From assembly GCA_032717465.1 (NCBI GenBank), contig CM064658.1:6798001-6862000 (forward strand): a DNA stretch of 64,000 nucleotides, read 5' to 3'. The stretch comes from Coenobita brevimanus (Eukaryota > Arthropoda > Malacostraca > Decapoda > Coenobitidae). Below, piece after piece: positions 1 to 11,101 of this stretch. Both the position numbers and the translations under genes were made by a program. Under the pieces are notes generated by a model. It was not told the DNA's origin and did no database searches. It worked only from the letters and a program-made list of their open reading frames with translations. Positions within the stretch are counted from its first letter, which is position 1. Each line of letters opens with the position of its first letter.

Positions 1-1760
1 AGAGAAGGAATGTAGTGCCAGGAGGAGTGACACTGGCACAGGTGAAGTGCTGTGAAGCGGCTGAAAAATCGGAAAGCTGCTGGGGTTGATGAGGTGTATG
101 CAGAGATGCTTAAGTGTAGTGGAGAGAGTGGAATGACGTGCTTGTTGGAGATATGTAAGAAGGCATGGATGACTAAAACTGTGCCTGCAGAGTGGAAAAA
201 GGCTGTGACTGTACCCCTGTACAAAAATAAAGGTAGGCGAAGTGAGTGCAAGAATTATCGTGGTATATGTTTATTGTGTGTGGTAGGGAAGGTATATGGA
301 AGAATACTGTAGAGAAAGTATGAGAGATATCAGAAGTCCTAGTGTGTGATGAACACGGTGACTTTAGGAGTGGCAGAGGATGTGTGGATCAAATATTTGC
401 AGTGAGACAGATAGCAGAGAAGGCTTGTGAGAAGGACCATAAAGTGTGTATGGACTTCATGCATCTGGGAAAAGCATTCGACAAAGTGGACAGAAAAGGA
501 TTGTGGAAAGTTTGCGCATGTACGGTATAAATGGTAAGCTGCTAGGTGCAGTCAAGAGTTTTTATGATGGTAGTGAAGCATGTGTAAGGGCTAATGGGCA
601 TCTAAGTGAATAGTTCATGATCGGTGTGGGCGTGCGACAAGGTTGTGTGATGTCCCGATGGTTGTTCAATATATATGGATGAGGTGATGAGAGAAGTAAA
701 AACACGAGTAATGGAGAGACGCATGGCGTTGGTAATGAATGGTGATGGACGGAATATCTCAAATCTGTTGTATGCTGATGATGCAGTACTACTTGCAAAT
801 ACCGGAAAGGAAGTTGGTAGACTAGTGCCGAGTTTTGTTGATCTCTGTGAGTGTCGTGCCTTGAGAGTAAATGTAGAAGAGTAAAGAAATGGTTATTCAG
901 AGAGGAGGTGACTCCCAGTGCGAAGTTACAGTGAACGGAGAGAGACTGGAAATGGTGAGAGAGTTCAAATACCTGGGTACAGTGATGGAAAAGAGAGGAA
1001 AATGTGCAAAAAAAGTGGAAAGTAGAGTGACACAAGGAAGAAAAGTAGCTGGTGCAATGAAGACCTTGATAAAAAACAGAGGCTTGAATGTTGCAGCTGC
1101 ACGAGGCTTCCATGAAGGAGTGTTAATGCCAACTTTAACATACGGTTGCGAGACTATGGTGCGGTATGAAAATCGAAAGTCGAGACTGCTGAGGAATGTA
1201 TGTGGAGTACAGAGAGTGGATAGGATACGAAATAATGTGATTCATGAAAGATGTGGAGTGAGGAAGTCTGTGGACACCTGAATCGAAGAGAGTGTACTGA
1301 GATGGTATGGTCATGTGGAGAGAATGGATACCAACAGAGTGGTGAAAAAGGTCTCTCTGAGCGAATTTGAAGGAGGGAGGAGACGAGGCAGGCCAAGGAG
1401 AAGGTGGAGAGATGTGGTGGATGAGAGTGTGAGGAAGAGAGGTTTGGAAGTCGGTGAGGCTAGGGAACTGACAAGAGATCAAGCTGCCTGGATAAATATT
1501 GTGAGGAGAAGTGCACGATCAGGGATTTGGCACCCTTTTTTAACGTGGCAGCGTCCGGATTTACTCTATCGGATACGTTTATGTGAAGCTACAGAACATG
1601 GTGAATGTTTTTGGCGTATCCGATAGAGCCAGGACTCCAGGGGCTTGAATGATGAGTGAATGAGCGTGGCCCACTGGACTGGGCAAATTTGGGCTGTCTG
1701 GACATTGCTACTCTTCACCCTGCCCTGGGGTGGGAAAGGAGGTCCGGATGATGATGATGA
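1..1760 (+). mobile_element. RTE-type non-LTR retrotransposon, 3' part, copy 1
   Basis: Reverse-transcriptase fragments run in order: a GVDEVYAEMLK-like block, NYRGICLL, FRSGRGCVDQIF, KAFDKVDRKGLW, the catalytic LLYADDAVLL, KYLGTVMEK and a basic C-terminal GRRRRGRPRRRW region. The ADD motif is intact, but stop codons and frame changes break the frame. The 3' end after ~1640 is non-coding and finishes in an (ATG)n tract, as is usual for RTE-like elements. The element is dead and its 5' half lies outside the window. Confidence 0.85.
52..1626 (+). pseudogene. RTE-type reverse transcriptase remnant, copy 1
   Basis: At least five coding pieces in changing frames cover fingers, palm, thumb and the C-terminal basic region of an RTE-like reverse transcriptase. 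The palm shows LLYADDAVLL near 765-795. Stops at ~309 and ~527, a TAG at ~611 and frame shifts around 660 and 1280 prevent one product. The family would copy its own RNA at a nick made by its endonuclease. This copy cannot. Confidence 0.85.
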
Positions 1761-2344
1761 TGATTATTATTAATATCATTATTATTATCATCATGATTGT
1801 TCTTAATTTTATTTATTATTAAAGGAAGATGGTAATGATGATGATGATGATGATGAACATGATAATGATGAGCGAGTGAATGAATGTGTGGCTCATTCCA
1901 TTGGTAATAATGTTGATTAGTTCATTCCCTTTTTATTTTTTTTCCGGTACCCTACTTCACTCTACTGTTGGATAAGAAAAAGACGTTGAGATGATGATGA
2001 TGATGGTGGTGATGATTTAACAGCAAAAACAAACATAACTTACGACAGTTGGTTATATAGGTACGAGTCTATGAATCCCACCGTAGGACTACTGGCAGGA
2101 CTCATAGTACAATTATTTTATTTGATAGCGTAGTTTTGTTGCAGCAGTCTTTTTTTTTTTTTTTTTTTTTTTTTTAGGACGGGTGTGTAAGGGTTTGCGT
2201 CTGCGGGGTGGTTGGTGTGTATAGGCTGCGTTCCTTTCTTTTCTTTTTCTTTTTTTTTTTTGTTATAAAAAATATTGCTTTTAACTGACATTTAATTTTT
2301 GTTCCTGTAGCGTTGCTTTTCTTTTCTTTTATTGGGGGTTTTAG
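1640..2344. other. Non-coding LINE tail, ATG-rich and T-rich tracts
   Basis: No gene is visible. The interval holds the LINE 3' end, (GATGAT)n tracts at 1747-1860 and 1988-2015, a ~25-nt T run at ~2150-2175 and a second T-rich tract at ~2230-2262. Read on the minus strand, the T tracts are A-rich tracts downstream of the pseudokinase gene. ATTAAA lies on that strand near 2290. The same stretch recurs at ~11120-11817 and ~26760-27458. Confidence 0.6.
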
Positions 2345-2735
2345 ACAGAGACCACACAAGGGTTTGTATCTGGATGGCTGGGGTTTGTTGGGTTACGATG
2401 TTAGCTTAGACTCAGTTAAGGAAATATCAGGCCTTTTTTTCGTGTCAGTTTGGTACAGAGACGGCAAAAGGGTTTACACTGACAGATGGTTGGGGTTTGT
2501 TGTTCTACGATTTCAGGTTAGACTCGGCCATAAAAATACTTGGCCATTTTTCGTGTAAGTTTGGTACACAAACGGCAAATGGATCTATTCTTACCGATGG
2601 TTGGGGTTTGTTGTTGTAGGATTTCAGGTTAGACTGTTGCAGAAATATCTGGCCTTTTTTCGTGTCAGTTTGGTACAGAGACGGAAAAGTATGGACAGGT
2701 GTTTGGTGTTTAACACTGGAATCCAAGTAAGTCAA
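2345..2735. repeat. ~110-bp tandem repeat, ~3.5 units, copy 1
   Basis: Units begin near 2345, 2455, 2566 and 2675, each starting with a variant of ACAGAGACGGCAAAAGGG and containing TGGTTGGGGTTTGTTG and TTCGTGTCAGTTTGGT. The block abuts the stop codon of the minus-strand pseudokinase gene, so it would be its 3' UTR. Confidence 0.8.
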
Positions 2736-4578
2736 TCACAAAAATATTACTTTTGTTCGTCCATCGATTTTGTTCCAACGAATGCGCTTTTTCTTCTTGC
2801 GTGGCGGGTCAGACCACAGGGGTGGAGTAGGAGGCATGTCCGCGTTCCTGCGCAACTTGTCGATGAACCACTTTTTCAGTTTCCATACCGAGTATTCCAC
2901 GTCCTTGGGACGAGTCTTTAGAAAGGCGGTCAGTTCCTCATACACTGTTTGGGCGCTGACTGTGTTTTGCACTTCTTTAAGCCAGTCTAGGAAAAGTCTG
3001 TACTTCTTATTGCAGTACAGATTAAGCAGACTTCCTGTGAGGGACAGGATGTCTGCTATATCTCGAGCTTTTTCTCTTGCGGCCTGTTCAGGGGGAGTGA
3101 GGCGAGATTAACACAGCGACCAAAACCCAGCAGACGTACATTGTTACTTTTGTGTTTTTCACAAATAATAGTTTTACGGGATAGGTTGTGAAATGCGAAT
3201 CCGCTCTGATGGAGACAATGAATGTGTTTGGTGGCCTTGGTTATAACTTTGACTGCATGAATGTTTGAATATAGACTTAGGAATACACCTTTTCCGCCCC
3301 AGGAATCCCTGAAGACTAAACACCGGGGTTCTTCATCGATTACTCCCAGAAGATGCGGTACACCTGGGAGCCCACGAAGCCGGCACAGCATCCGAGCCTC
3401 GTGTTCACCACCCCACCGGGTGACCACAACATTCGTTGCCTCCTGACCACAGTACAGCACACACTGATGAATACCGCGATACATCGTATTGGTGTCGACT
3501 TTGGTGTGACCCAGGGTGACGCCCAGGATATTCCATTTACACCACAACTGCTCCCACCGAAAGCAAGCAACAGAAGAGCAGGGTTGTGTGTCCAATGGGA
3601 GCAGCGTACCCGCACTGTCCTCTACTATATCAATGTTTTCCGCCTACTGGTCCTCATTTTTTGCCTCCTGGTCCACACTGTCTGTTTCCCGGTCCATGCT
3701 TTCTTCCTCTTGGTCCACAATGTCTCTCTCCTGGTCCTCTTTTTCTTCCTCCTGGTCTCCATTTTCTGTCACAGAGACTTCGCTTTCTCTCTCATGATCA
3801 TCATCTGTCTCACAGTCCTCCCTTTCCTGCTCATGGTACCTTTCTATCTCACACCTCTCACCTTTCATCACTTCATGCCCCTTGTCGTCTCTGGCCTCTT
3901 CTGAAACATTTTCACCTGCCTCTGAAGCATCGCTCTCCCCTCATCTTTTCTGCCAGAGTCATGTGACACTTGATCTGTCCAGTCCTCTCTCTCCCTATCT
4001 TGCTGCCCTAGTCCTGTGTCTCCCAATTCTACACGAGGTTCAGGCCGTGTGTTGGAATGGTTCTCTGCAGCTAACATGAGGAGGAGCCAAACTGGAAATA
4101 ATGCACACAGGAAAGCACGAGCCCAGAAGTATGTCGGAAGCGGTGCCAGCGGTGCACCAGTCCGATAGAGGTGAAACATCTCCTGGAATCTTACAGGGAG
4201 CACCAATATTGATCCCAGGACTGGATTGCGATGAGCAGGAGTGGGAGTGGGGAGCGGTGTGGTTGGAGCAAGATGAGATAAGACTGGGATCCCATGAAAC
4301 CAGGAAAGCCATGGGTGCTCCTGCTGTGTCTTTCTTACTAGCGACTCCCGGACAAACTCATGTAACTCCCTCTCCAACCAGACTGCTGTGTATATGCACC
4401 ACACAATCGCTATTCCCACCAACAGTGCCCGAAACGCGCCACTTTTGCTGCATCGGCTGCGAGTGTGTGTGGTAGTTTTGGCTGTGCGTAGTGAAATTAG
4501 TTGTCGAATCTACCGCTGATACGCCGCCTTGATTTTAGTGAGGCTGACCCCATCACCTACGCTCTCTGGGAAGTTCAT
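2736..4578 (-). pseudogene. Membrane-anchored pseudokinase-like gene, copy 1 (frameshifted)
   Basis: This is the same gene as at 27852-29696, with the ATG at 4578-4576 and both TAG codons. Two 1-nt deletions, both also in copy 2, break it further. One is a C run near 3945, inside the acidic region. The other is a G run near 3093, after the GFG motif of the kinase-like domain. The remaining long pieces are 4422-3868 (two hydrophobic segments) and 3595-3056 (kinase-like). The frameshifts lie in homopolymers, so assembly error is possible, but both are shared by two copies. Confidence 0.72.
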
Positions 4579-4917
4579 TGTGTCGCAAATACTAAACGAA
4601 CCACTTATACCGAAAGAACAGAAACCACCTGAGAACAAATGACTAAAATATGAATAAATTATGTATCAATAATTCCAATTACAAATCCTTAAAATATTAA
4701 TAATCAGCAACTAATCGCTCAAATGCAAATCTCTTGAGTTACAACCAACAAAGTGAATAACACAGATATGAATCAACGAATCACTGATATGTAAACTGCA
4801 AAACTGTTAACTCAAGAAGCATTAATGATTTCCTTTGAGGAATAAAGAGTTACGAGTGACGTGTTTTAAGTTGCGTGACTTTGTAGGTAAATTGAAACTG
4901 GAGGGAAAAGTGATTGG
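4579..4917. other. 5' flank of the pseudokinase gene; no feature recognised
   Basis: This is AT-rich single-copy-looking sequence, repeated only because the unit is repeated (14052-14390 and 29697-30035). No ORF, tRNA or clear promoter motif is visible. Confidence 0.4.
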
Positions 4918-5072
4918 AAAGTGGGTAGGTAGGTAGGGGGGCGGGAAGAGACAGAAGTGGGTAGGCAGGTAGATGATGTGGAGTAGGGAGGAAGGCAGAG
5001 AAATAGATAAGTGGGTAGGTATGTAGGTAGGTAGACAGGTAGGTAGGTAGACAGGTAGGTAGGTAAACAGAC
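4918..5072. repeat. (GTAG)n/(ACAG) tetranucleotide tract, copy 1
   Basis: GTAG repeats are interspersed with ACAG units. The equivalents are at ~14395-14542 and ~30037-30186. Confidence 0.8.
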
Positions 5073-5237
5073 TATAGCAATGATGATGACTAGTGATAAT
5101 AAAAGTGGACTGAAAAGAATTGTGATGATGATATACAGTAGGTGATGGTGATGATGGTAGTAATGATGATAAAGATGGTGATGACTGGTAACCAAAGTGA
5201 TGATAGCAATAACGATAATGGCGATAATTGTAAAGGT

Positions 5238-5780
5238 AGTAATGATGACTGATGATAGTCGTAAAGATAGTAATGATGACTGATGATAGTTATACACATA
5301 GTAATGATGACTGATGATAGTTATACACATAGTAATGATGACTGATGATAGTTATAAAGATAGTAATGATGACTGATGATAGTTATAAAGATAGTAATGA
5401 TGACTGATGATAGTTATAAAGATAGTAATGATGACTGATGATAGTTATAAAGGTAGTAATGATGACTGATGATAGTTATAAAGGTAGTAATGATGACTGA
5501 TGATAGTTATAAAGATAGTAATGATGACTGATGATAGTTATAAAGATAGTAATGATGACTGATGATAGTTATAAAGATAGTAATGATGACTGATGATAGT
5601 TATAAAGATAGTAATGATGACTGATGATAGTTATAAAGATAGTAATGATGACTGATGATAGTTATAAAGATAATAATGATAACTGATGATAGTTATAATG
5701 ATAGTAATGATGAATGATGATAGTTAGTGATAGTGATGATGACATGATGGTTATAAAGATAGTAATGATGACTGATGATA
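5238..5780. repeat. 31-bp VNTR, ~14 units, copy 1
   Basis: The unit contains TAGTAATGATGACTGATGAT followed by AGTTATAAAGA. About 14 near-identical units run to ~5670, then degenerate units follow. The high unit identity suggests recent homogenisation. Confidence 0.88.
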
Positions 5781-5949
5781 AAGATGGTGATAACTGATAA
5801 CCAGAGTGATCATAGTAATGATGATTATGATGAAAGTTATAGTGATGATAAAGATAATGATGACAGTGTTTGTAGTAGTGATATAATGAAGATAATGGTA
5901 GCGATGCTGATGATGAAAATAGTGATATTGTTGATGGTTGAACTTCCAT

Positions 5950-6094
5950 ACCTCACATTCTCACACACTCATTTGCCATACCTCTGCACCTCCTTGGCCT
6001 ACTACACTTCGATATGAGGCCCTAAACTCCCTCCCAATCCCCCGAAAGGAGGATGGTGGACTGCAGGAATAGGGCAACTTCAGTCTGTAGTCCA
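5950..6094. repeat. Old dispersed repeat ('family D'), left part, copy 1
   Basis: It shares CCCCCGAAAGGAGGATGGTG-like and CAGTCTGTAGTCCA motifs with 7100-7180, 33890-33985, 32125-32150 and 61590-61845. The uninterrupted relative at 33960-34000 shows that the MITE lies inside this repeat. Equivalents in the other units are at ~15330-15474 and ~30820-30964. Confidence 0.6.
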
Positions 6095-6097
6095 TTA

Positions 6098-6805
6098 AGG
6101 CCCCGTCACACGATCAATGAGCAAGTGTGGTGGCCAAGCACGCTTCACAGCAGTTTCGAAGCATGGTGACGAAGCAAGGTAGAAAGCGTGGTTCAGCATA
6201 AAGACTGTTCACATGTTTACTGACTCCCCTGCGCTCAGGGCTCTGTTCAGTGTGTGGGAGGTGTGTGAGAGACGTTTGCGCCCTGTTTGTCCCACGGCTT
6301 TATTATGTCCAGAGTGCACCTGCTATTATTTTTCTGGATATGTTTCAGTAGTTTGATATAAGTGTCAGTTCTCGCATTTCTGTTCTAGAATGCTTCACTT
6401 TTCACCTGCCACAAACAGGAAAGCTCCTATACTTCTCAATTAGATGTAATGTTCCAGTCAAAAGGAAGATTCGTGGTACATGTAGAGGTATTTTGTGGCT
6501 CCAATGTGGGTAGGCTAGGGGCGGCGACGGACTCCATCCTATAATCTTTGGTGGCTACCGGCGCGGGGGCTGTGGACACGCACTGGGTTGTCACACGATC
6601 AGTGGGCAAGTGTGGAGGCCGAGCAAGGTCACGGTGCCGAGGCGAAGAGCGTGGTTCAGCTGGAGTTTTGGGTCGTTGACGAACCTGCTCGAGCAAGGAT
6701 GGTGCTTCAGTTCCGCATGTCTACACGATCATTTTCCATGCATTCTCCGCGGCCCGCGCCCATGCTGAATCACCACACTTGCCCATTGATCGTGTGACGG
6801 GGCCT
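6098..6805. mobile_element. MITE with ~33-bp terminal inverted repeats and TTA target duplication, copy 1
   Basis: The left end reads AGGCCCCGTCACACGATCAA and the right end is its inverse complement. Inverted similarity extends about 33 bp with a few mismatches. Both ends are flanked by TTA (6095-6097 and 6806-6808). A further internal copy of the end sequence lies near 6595. A 3-bp TTA duplication fits PIF/Harbinger-type elements (inference). No transposase is encoded. Confidence 0.8.
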
Positions 6806-6822
6806 TTAGGTTCACGTTCAGA

Positions 6823-6993
6823 TGAAATGGGAGAAATGGAGTTCCCCCGAGCTAAGCCCTGTATTGGACTATATAGCCCCGCAAGGGTTACAGGAGCGAG
6901 CTACCACTCCCAGCACGGCAGACCGGGCGAGGATCGAACTCGCAATCCCCCGATTACGAGTCCAGCGCGCTACCACTGTGCTACCGCGCCCCC
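6823..6993 (-). mobile_element. tRNA-derived SINE with 11-bp target-site duplication, copy 1
   Basis: TCACGTTCAGA flanks the element on both sides (6812-6822 and 6994-7004). On the minus strand the element opens with a tRNA-like head containing an A-box-like TAGCACAGTGG, a loop CTCGTAA (anticodon CGT, Thr-like) and a B-box-like GTTCGATCC. A tail of ~85 nt follows, including GGGGCTATATAG and TAGCTCGGGGG. The anticodon stem has a mismatch, so it is not a working tRNA. Confidence 0.85.
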
Positions 6994-7009
6994 TCACGTT
7001 CAGAAGAGT

Positions 7010-7260
7010 GTGGGGCCAAAACTCTTTACCATATAATTCCACACTCCTGACCCACCACACCTCCGCCCACGTTCAGACACACTACCTGTTTCAGCTCCCT
7101 CAAGTACTTCCCTATCCCCCAAAAGCAGGATGGTGTACTGCAGAAGGCCAATTTAAGGCTGCAGTCCACTGGCTTCTCATTTCAAATGAGCCTGGGGCCA
7201 CAACAACGGCTACAACACCCCTACATACATTCACTCACCATCTAAACATACCATCTAAGC
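7010..7260. repeat. Family D repeat, right part, copy 1
   Basis: CCCCAAAAGCAGGATGGTG, CTGCAGTCCACTGG and AAATGAGCCTGGGGCCACAA recur here and at 16390-16640 and 31680-31920. The stretch is non-coding. Confidence 0.55.
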
Positions 7261-7547
7261 ACACACTCTTTCTACCCTATATTAACTTTCTCATGTTGGG
7301 GACAACTCTAGAATTCTGTGCTGGCTATCACCAGACGTTAATTTCTACAAATATTTTCTCTTTCCATAATTAACTAAGGTAGCAATATGTGAGACCGTAA
7401 AAGTATTCATCTGGTAAGAAAGGGGAATTACGGCAACAAATCTTAAAATGTATCGGTGTTGGTGGAGGTATTTGTTGTGTTTCAGATTATGATGTAGCTA
7501 CACCCCCAGAACTACATAATACGTCCCTCAGGTTTGTATTTGACGAG

Positions 7548-7757
7548 ATGTACACCAAAAATACACCCTCTGAAACTCTGAAATGGACTGTGAGCCATGT
7601 TTCAGTACACAGTAGGCATCAGCGTTTCAGCAATGCAATGAAACACCAAGAGGAAGAACTGGTGTTTAATTATGAGAAAATAAATAGTGGTTTCACCTAT
7701 AATTCGCCTGAGGAACAACTCGGTGTCACACTCTATATCATTTCAGTAATAACCTAG
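7548..7757 (+). CDS. Short hypothetical ORF, unit copy 1
   Basis: An ATG-initiated 69-codon frame lies in the ~480-bp stretch between family D and the hairpin repeat. I recognise no domain, signal peptide or homologue. An identical frame is in copy 2 and none in copy 3, where the stretch is missing. It may well be chance. Confidence 0.2.
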   Translation: MYTKNTPSETLKWTVSHVSVHSRHQRFSNAMKHQEEELVFNYEKINSGFTYNSPEEQLGVTLYIISVIT

Positions 7758-7863
7758 CTTGTACTACAGTTATATTTTGTAGTTTTTATCCAAGCATGGT
7801 TTTGACCCACAGATGCCTTATTCAAATACCGAATATTATTATCGTTATTATTATTTTTATTCT

Positions 7864-7978
7864 TATCATCCACTCACTCAGTGTAGGGTTGCCTCATGAT
7901 CTCTACACTGAGTGACATGCCAAATGATTTCCTGTACCCAGGAAACCATTTACTACGCTGGGTGGTAACCATATAACC
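7864..7978. repeat. Hairpin-rich dispersed repeat, unit copy 1/2 junction
   Basis: CACTCAGTGTAG and CTACACTGAGTG form a perfect 12-bp inverted repeat. Next come TTTCCTG/CAGGAAA and ACTACGCTGGGTGGTAACCA. The block directly precedes the RTE element in every unit and also occurs alone elsewhere in the window. Confidence 0.7.
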
Positions 7979-8035
7979 GGGGTTTTTGGCAGGGTTAAGC
8001 GTCCCCCAGATTCCCCTATCTAAAATCACTTAATC

Positions 8036-9171
8036 ATGGCAGAGGGCCCCGGAGGGTCCAATACCTGCCCAGGACCCCAACCAAATGGGCAGATATGCGT
8101 GGCCATGTGCAATGTGAGAGGTGTGAATGAAGAGAGCAAGAGCGTGGAAGTGGTGAATGTGTTCAAGAGTGCGAGATATGCCGTGATGGCTTTGTGTGAA
8201 ACGATGATGAAAGGGTGTGAAGTGGAGGAGTGGGAGGGTGTGAAATGTGTAAGATCAGGCATGAATGGGCGAGGAAGATGCAAGGAAGGAGTTGCTTTGT
8301 TGATGAATAAGGTGTGGCAGAGTGGAATGAGAGACTACAAATGTGTCAGCTCGAGGTGTATATACTGTATATCAAGTTCAAGTTTGAGAAGGTGAAAGTT
8401 GCGGTCATTTTAGCGTATGCACCGTGTGAGGACAGGAGTGAGACAGAGAAAGACAGGTTTTGGGACGAGCTCGATGAAGCAGTGGGAGAAATGTCCAGGA
8501 GCTATAAAGTGATCGTAATGGGTGATATGAATGGAGGAGTAGGCACTGGTCCTGAGGATAATGTAACTGGTTGTTATGGAGTACCAGGAGAAAATGATAA
8601 CGAGAAGCGACTGAAGGATATGTGTCAGGAGAGGAGGTTGTGCATTTGTAACTCGTATTTCAGGCACAAAGATCCACATAAATATACATGGTAGAGAAGG
8701 AACGGGGATCGTGCTGAAAGAAGCCTGATTGATTACGTGCTCAAAGAGAGGTCGATGCTGGGAATGATTGCTGGTACGAGGGTTGTGAGAGGACGATGTG
8801 GAGTTCTGTCAGATCATATGACTGTGGTAAGCAAGATCAAGCTGAAAGGAGTGACGTGGATCAGGAGAGAGAGCAGTCAGGGAGAAAGACTGAAAGTTGA
8901 GAAATTGAGGATCAAAGAAATGGCAGATGATTACAGGACCAAAGAAGAGGAGTTAGAATCAGTGAATTGGAATGAAATGGATCTGGACAGCCTGTGGAAT
9001 GCATACAGGGATTGCTTAGTTAGGAATGCTAAAGCAGTGTGTGGTGTGGCAAGAGTAACAACAAAGAAGAAAGGTACGGCATGGTGGGATGATGAGGTTA
9101 AGAAAGCAGTGGAGGAAAAGAGGAAGAGGTGGCTAAAGTGGTTACAGAACAGGAGTTCTGTTGAAATATGA
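8036..9171 (+). pseudogene. RTE-type APE endonuclease remnant, copy 2
   Basis: The frame opens at the ATG at 8036 and shows APE-endonuclease landmarks: CNVRG near the N-terminus, LCETMM, AYAPCEDRSETEKDRFWDEL, VMGDMNGGVG, and a C-terminal VLSDHMTVV. A frameshift near 8370 and a TAG at ~8693 split it. A TGA at 9169 separates it from the RT region. In intact RTE elements endonuclease and RT form a single protein. Confidence 0.85.
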
Positions 9172-9527
9172 AATGAATATATTGAGAGCAAGAAGCATGT
9201 AAAGAGACAAGTGAAGAGGAAAAAGCAGGTAAACGATGATCTAGGAAGAAAAATGAATGCAAACTACTCTGAAAATAGAAAGTTATTCTGGAAAGAGGTG
9301 TGGAAATGTAGAAGTGACGGCAGAAAGTAATGCCATAGTGTGAAGGATGAAGGTGGTAGATTATTAACCCATGGGGCTAAAGTAAGGACGAGATAGAAAT
9401 AATATTTTGAAAGCCTGATGAATGGGAAAAGAGAGAGCAGAGCGGCTGTAAACATGACTGGTTTGGGGGGGGGTGCAGAGAAGGAATGTAGTGCCAGGAG
9501 GAGTGACACTGGCACAGGTGAAGTGCT

Positions 9528-11101
9528 GTGAAGCGGCTGAAAAATCGGAAAGCTGCTGGGGTTGATGAGGTGTATGCAGAGATGCTTAAGTGTAGTGGAG
9601 AGAGTGGAATGACGTGCTTGTTGGAGATATGTAAGAAGGCATGGATGACTAAAACTGTGCCTGCAGAGTGGAAAAAGGCTGTGACTGTACCCCTGTACAA
9701 AAATAAAGGTAGGCGAAGTGAGTGCAAGAATTATCGTGGTATATGTTTATTGTGTGTGGTAGGGAAGGTATATGGAAGAATACTGTAGAGAAAGTATGAG
9801 AGATATCAGAAGTCCTAGTGTGTGATGAACACGGTGACTTTAGGAGTGGCAGAGGATGTGTGGATCAAATATTTGCAGTGAGACAGATAGCAGAGAAGGC
9901 TTGTGAGAAGGACCATAAAGTGTGTATGGAATTCATGCATCTGGGAAAAGCATTCGACAAAGTGGACAGAAAAGGATTGTGGAAAGTTTGCGCATGTACG
10001 GTATAAATGGTAAGCTGCTAGGTGCAGTCAAGAGTTTTTATGATGGTAGTGAAGCATGTGTAAGGGCTAATGGGCATCTAAGTGAATAGTTCATGATCGG
10101 TGTGGGCGTGCGACAAGGTTGTGTGATGTCCCGATGGTTGTTCAATATATATGGATGAGGTGATGAGAGAAGTAAAAACACGAGTAATGGAGAGACGCAT
10201 GGCGTTGGTAATGAATGGTGATGGACGGAATATCTCAAATCTGTTGTATGCTGATGATGCAGTACTACTTGCAAATACCGGAAAGGAAGTTGGTAGACTA
10301 GTGCCGAGTTTTGTTGATCTCTGTGAGTGTCGTGCCTTGAGAGTAAATGTAGAAGAGTAAAGAAATGGTTATTCAGAGAGGAGGTGACTCCCAGTGCGAA
10401 GTTACAGTGAACGGAGAGAGACTGGAAATGGTGAGAGAGTTCAAATACCTGGGTACAGTGATGGAAAAGAGAGGAAAATGTGCAAAAAAGTGGAAAGTAG
10501 AGTGACACAAGGAAGAAAAGTAGCTGGTGCAATGAAGACCTTGATAAAAAACAGAGGCTTGAATGTTGCAGCTGCACGAGGCTTCCATGAAGGAGTGTTA
10601 ATGCCAACTTTAACATACGGTTGCGAGACTATGGTGCGGTATGAAAATCGAAAGTCGAGACTGCTGAGGAATGTATGTGGAGTACAGAGAGTGGATAGGA
10701 TACGAAATAATGTGATTCATGAAAGATGTGGAGTGAGGAAGTCTGTGGACACCTGAATCGAAGAGAGTGTACTGAGATGGTATGGTCATGTGGAGAGAAT
10801 GGATACCAACAGAGTGGTGAAAAAGGTCTCTCTGAGCGAATTTGAAGGAGGGAGGAGACGAGGCAGGCCAAGGAGAAGGTGGAGAGATGTGGTGGATGAG
10901 AGTGTGAGGAAGAGAGGTTTGGAAGTCGGTGAGGCTAGGGAACTGACAAGAGATCAAGCTGCCTGGATAAATATTGTGAGGAGAAGTGCACGATCAGGGA
11001 TTTGGCACCCTTTTTTAACGTGGCAGCGTCCGGATTTACTCTATCGGATACGTTTATGTGAAGCTACAGAACATGGTGAATGTTTTTGGCGTATCCGATA
11101 G
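9528..11101 (+). pseudogene. RTE-type reverse transcriptase remnant, copy 2
   Basis: This is nearly identical to the fragment at 52-1626 and has the same stops. One A is missing from a run near 10488, shifting the thumb region relative to copy 1. The C-terminal region (10790-11101) is rich in arginine. Confidence 0.85.

Larger units (their letters stand above)
1..9476 (+). repeat. 9.5-kb tandem segmental unit, copy 1 (starts inside the unit)
   Basis: Position 1 corresponds to 9477 and to 25128. From there the order of elements is the same in all copies: RTE-type LINE, ATG/T-rich tract, 110-bp repeats, minus-strand pseudokinase gene, GTAG tract, 31-bp repeats, MITE, SINE, a unique ~480-bp stretch, hairpin repeat and the next LINE. 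Copies 1 and 2 differ by scattered substitutions, small indels and repeat number. Confidence 0.93.

Noticed and set aside
562..1482. Minus-strand frames over the RTE reverse transcriptase, repeated in each unit
   Set aside because: They are antisense shadows of the RT coding strand, where the known motifs lie.
3353..3966. Plus-strand frames of 120-180 codons (Pro/Leu/Ser-rich) over the pseudokinase gene, repeated in each unit
   Set aside because: They are shadows opposite the acidic and kinase-like coding sequence, with no domain and no start context.
5238..5670. 31-bp and 19-bp regular arrays as CRISPR-like
   Set aside because: The units are contiguous without unique spacers, and the genome is eukaryotic. 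These are minisatellites.
6905..6993. Functional tRNA-Thr gene
   Set aside because: Flanking target duplications, the attached tail, a stem mismatch and absence at the third unit show a tRNA-derived SINE.
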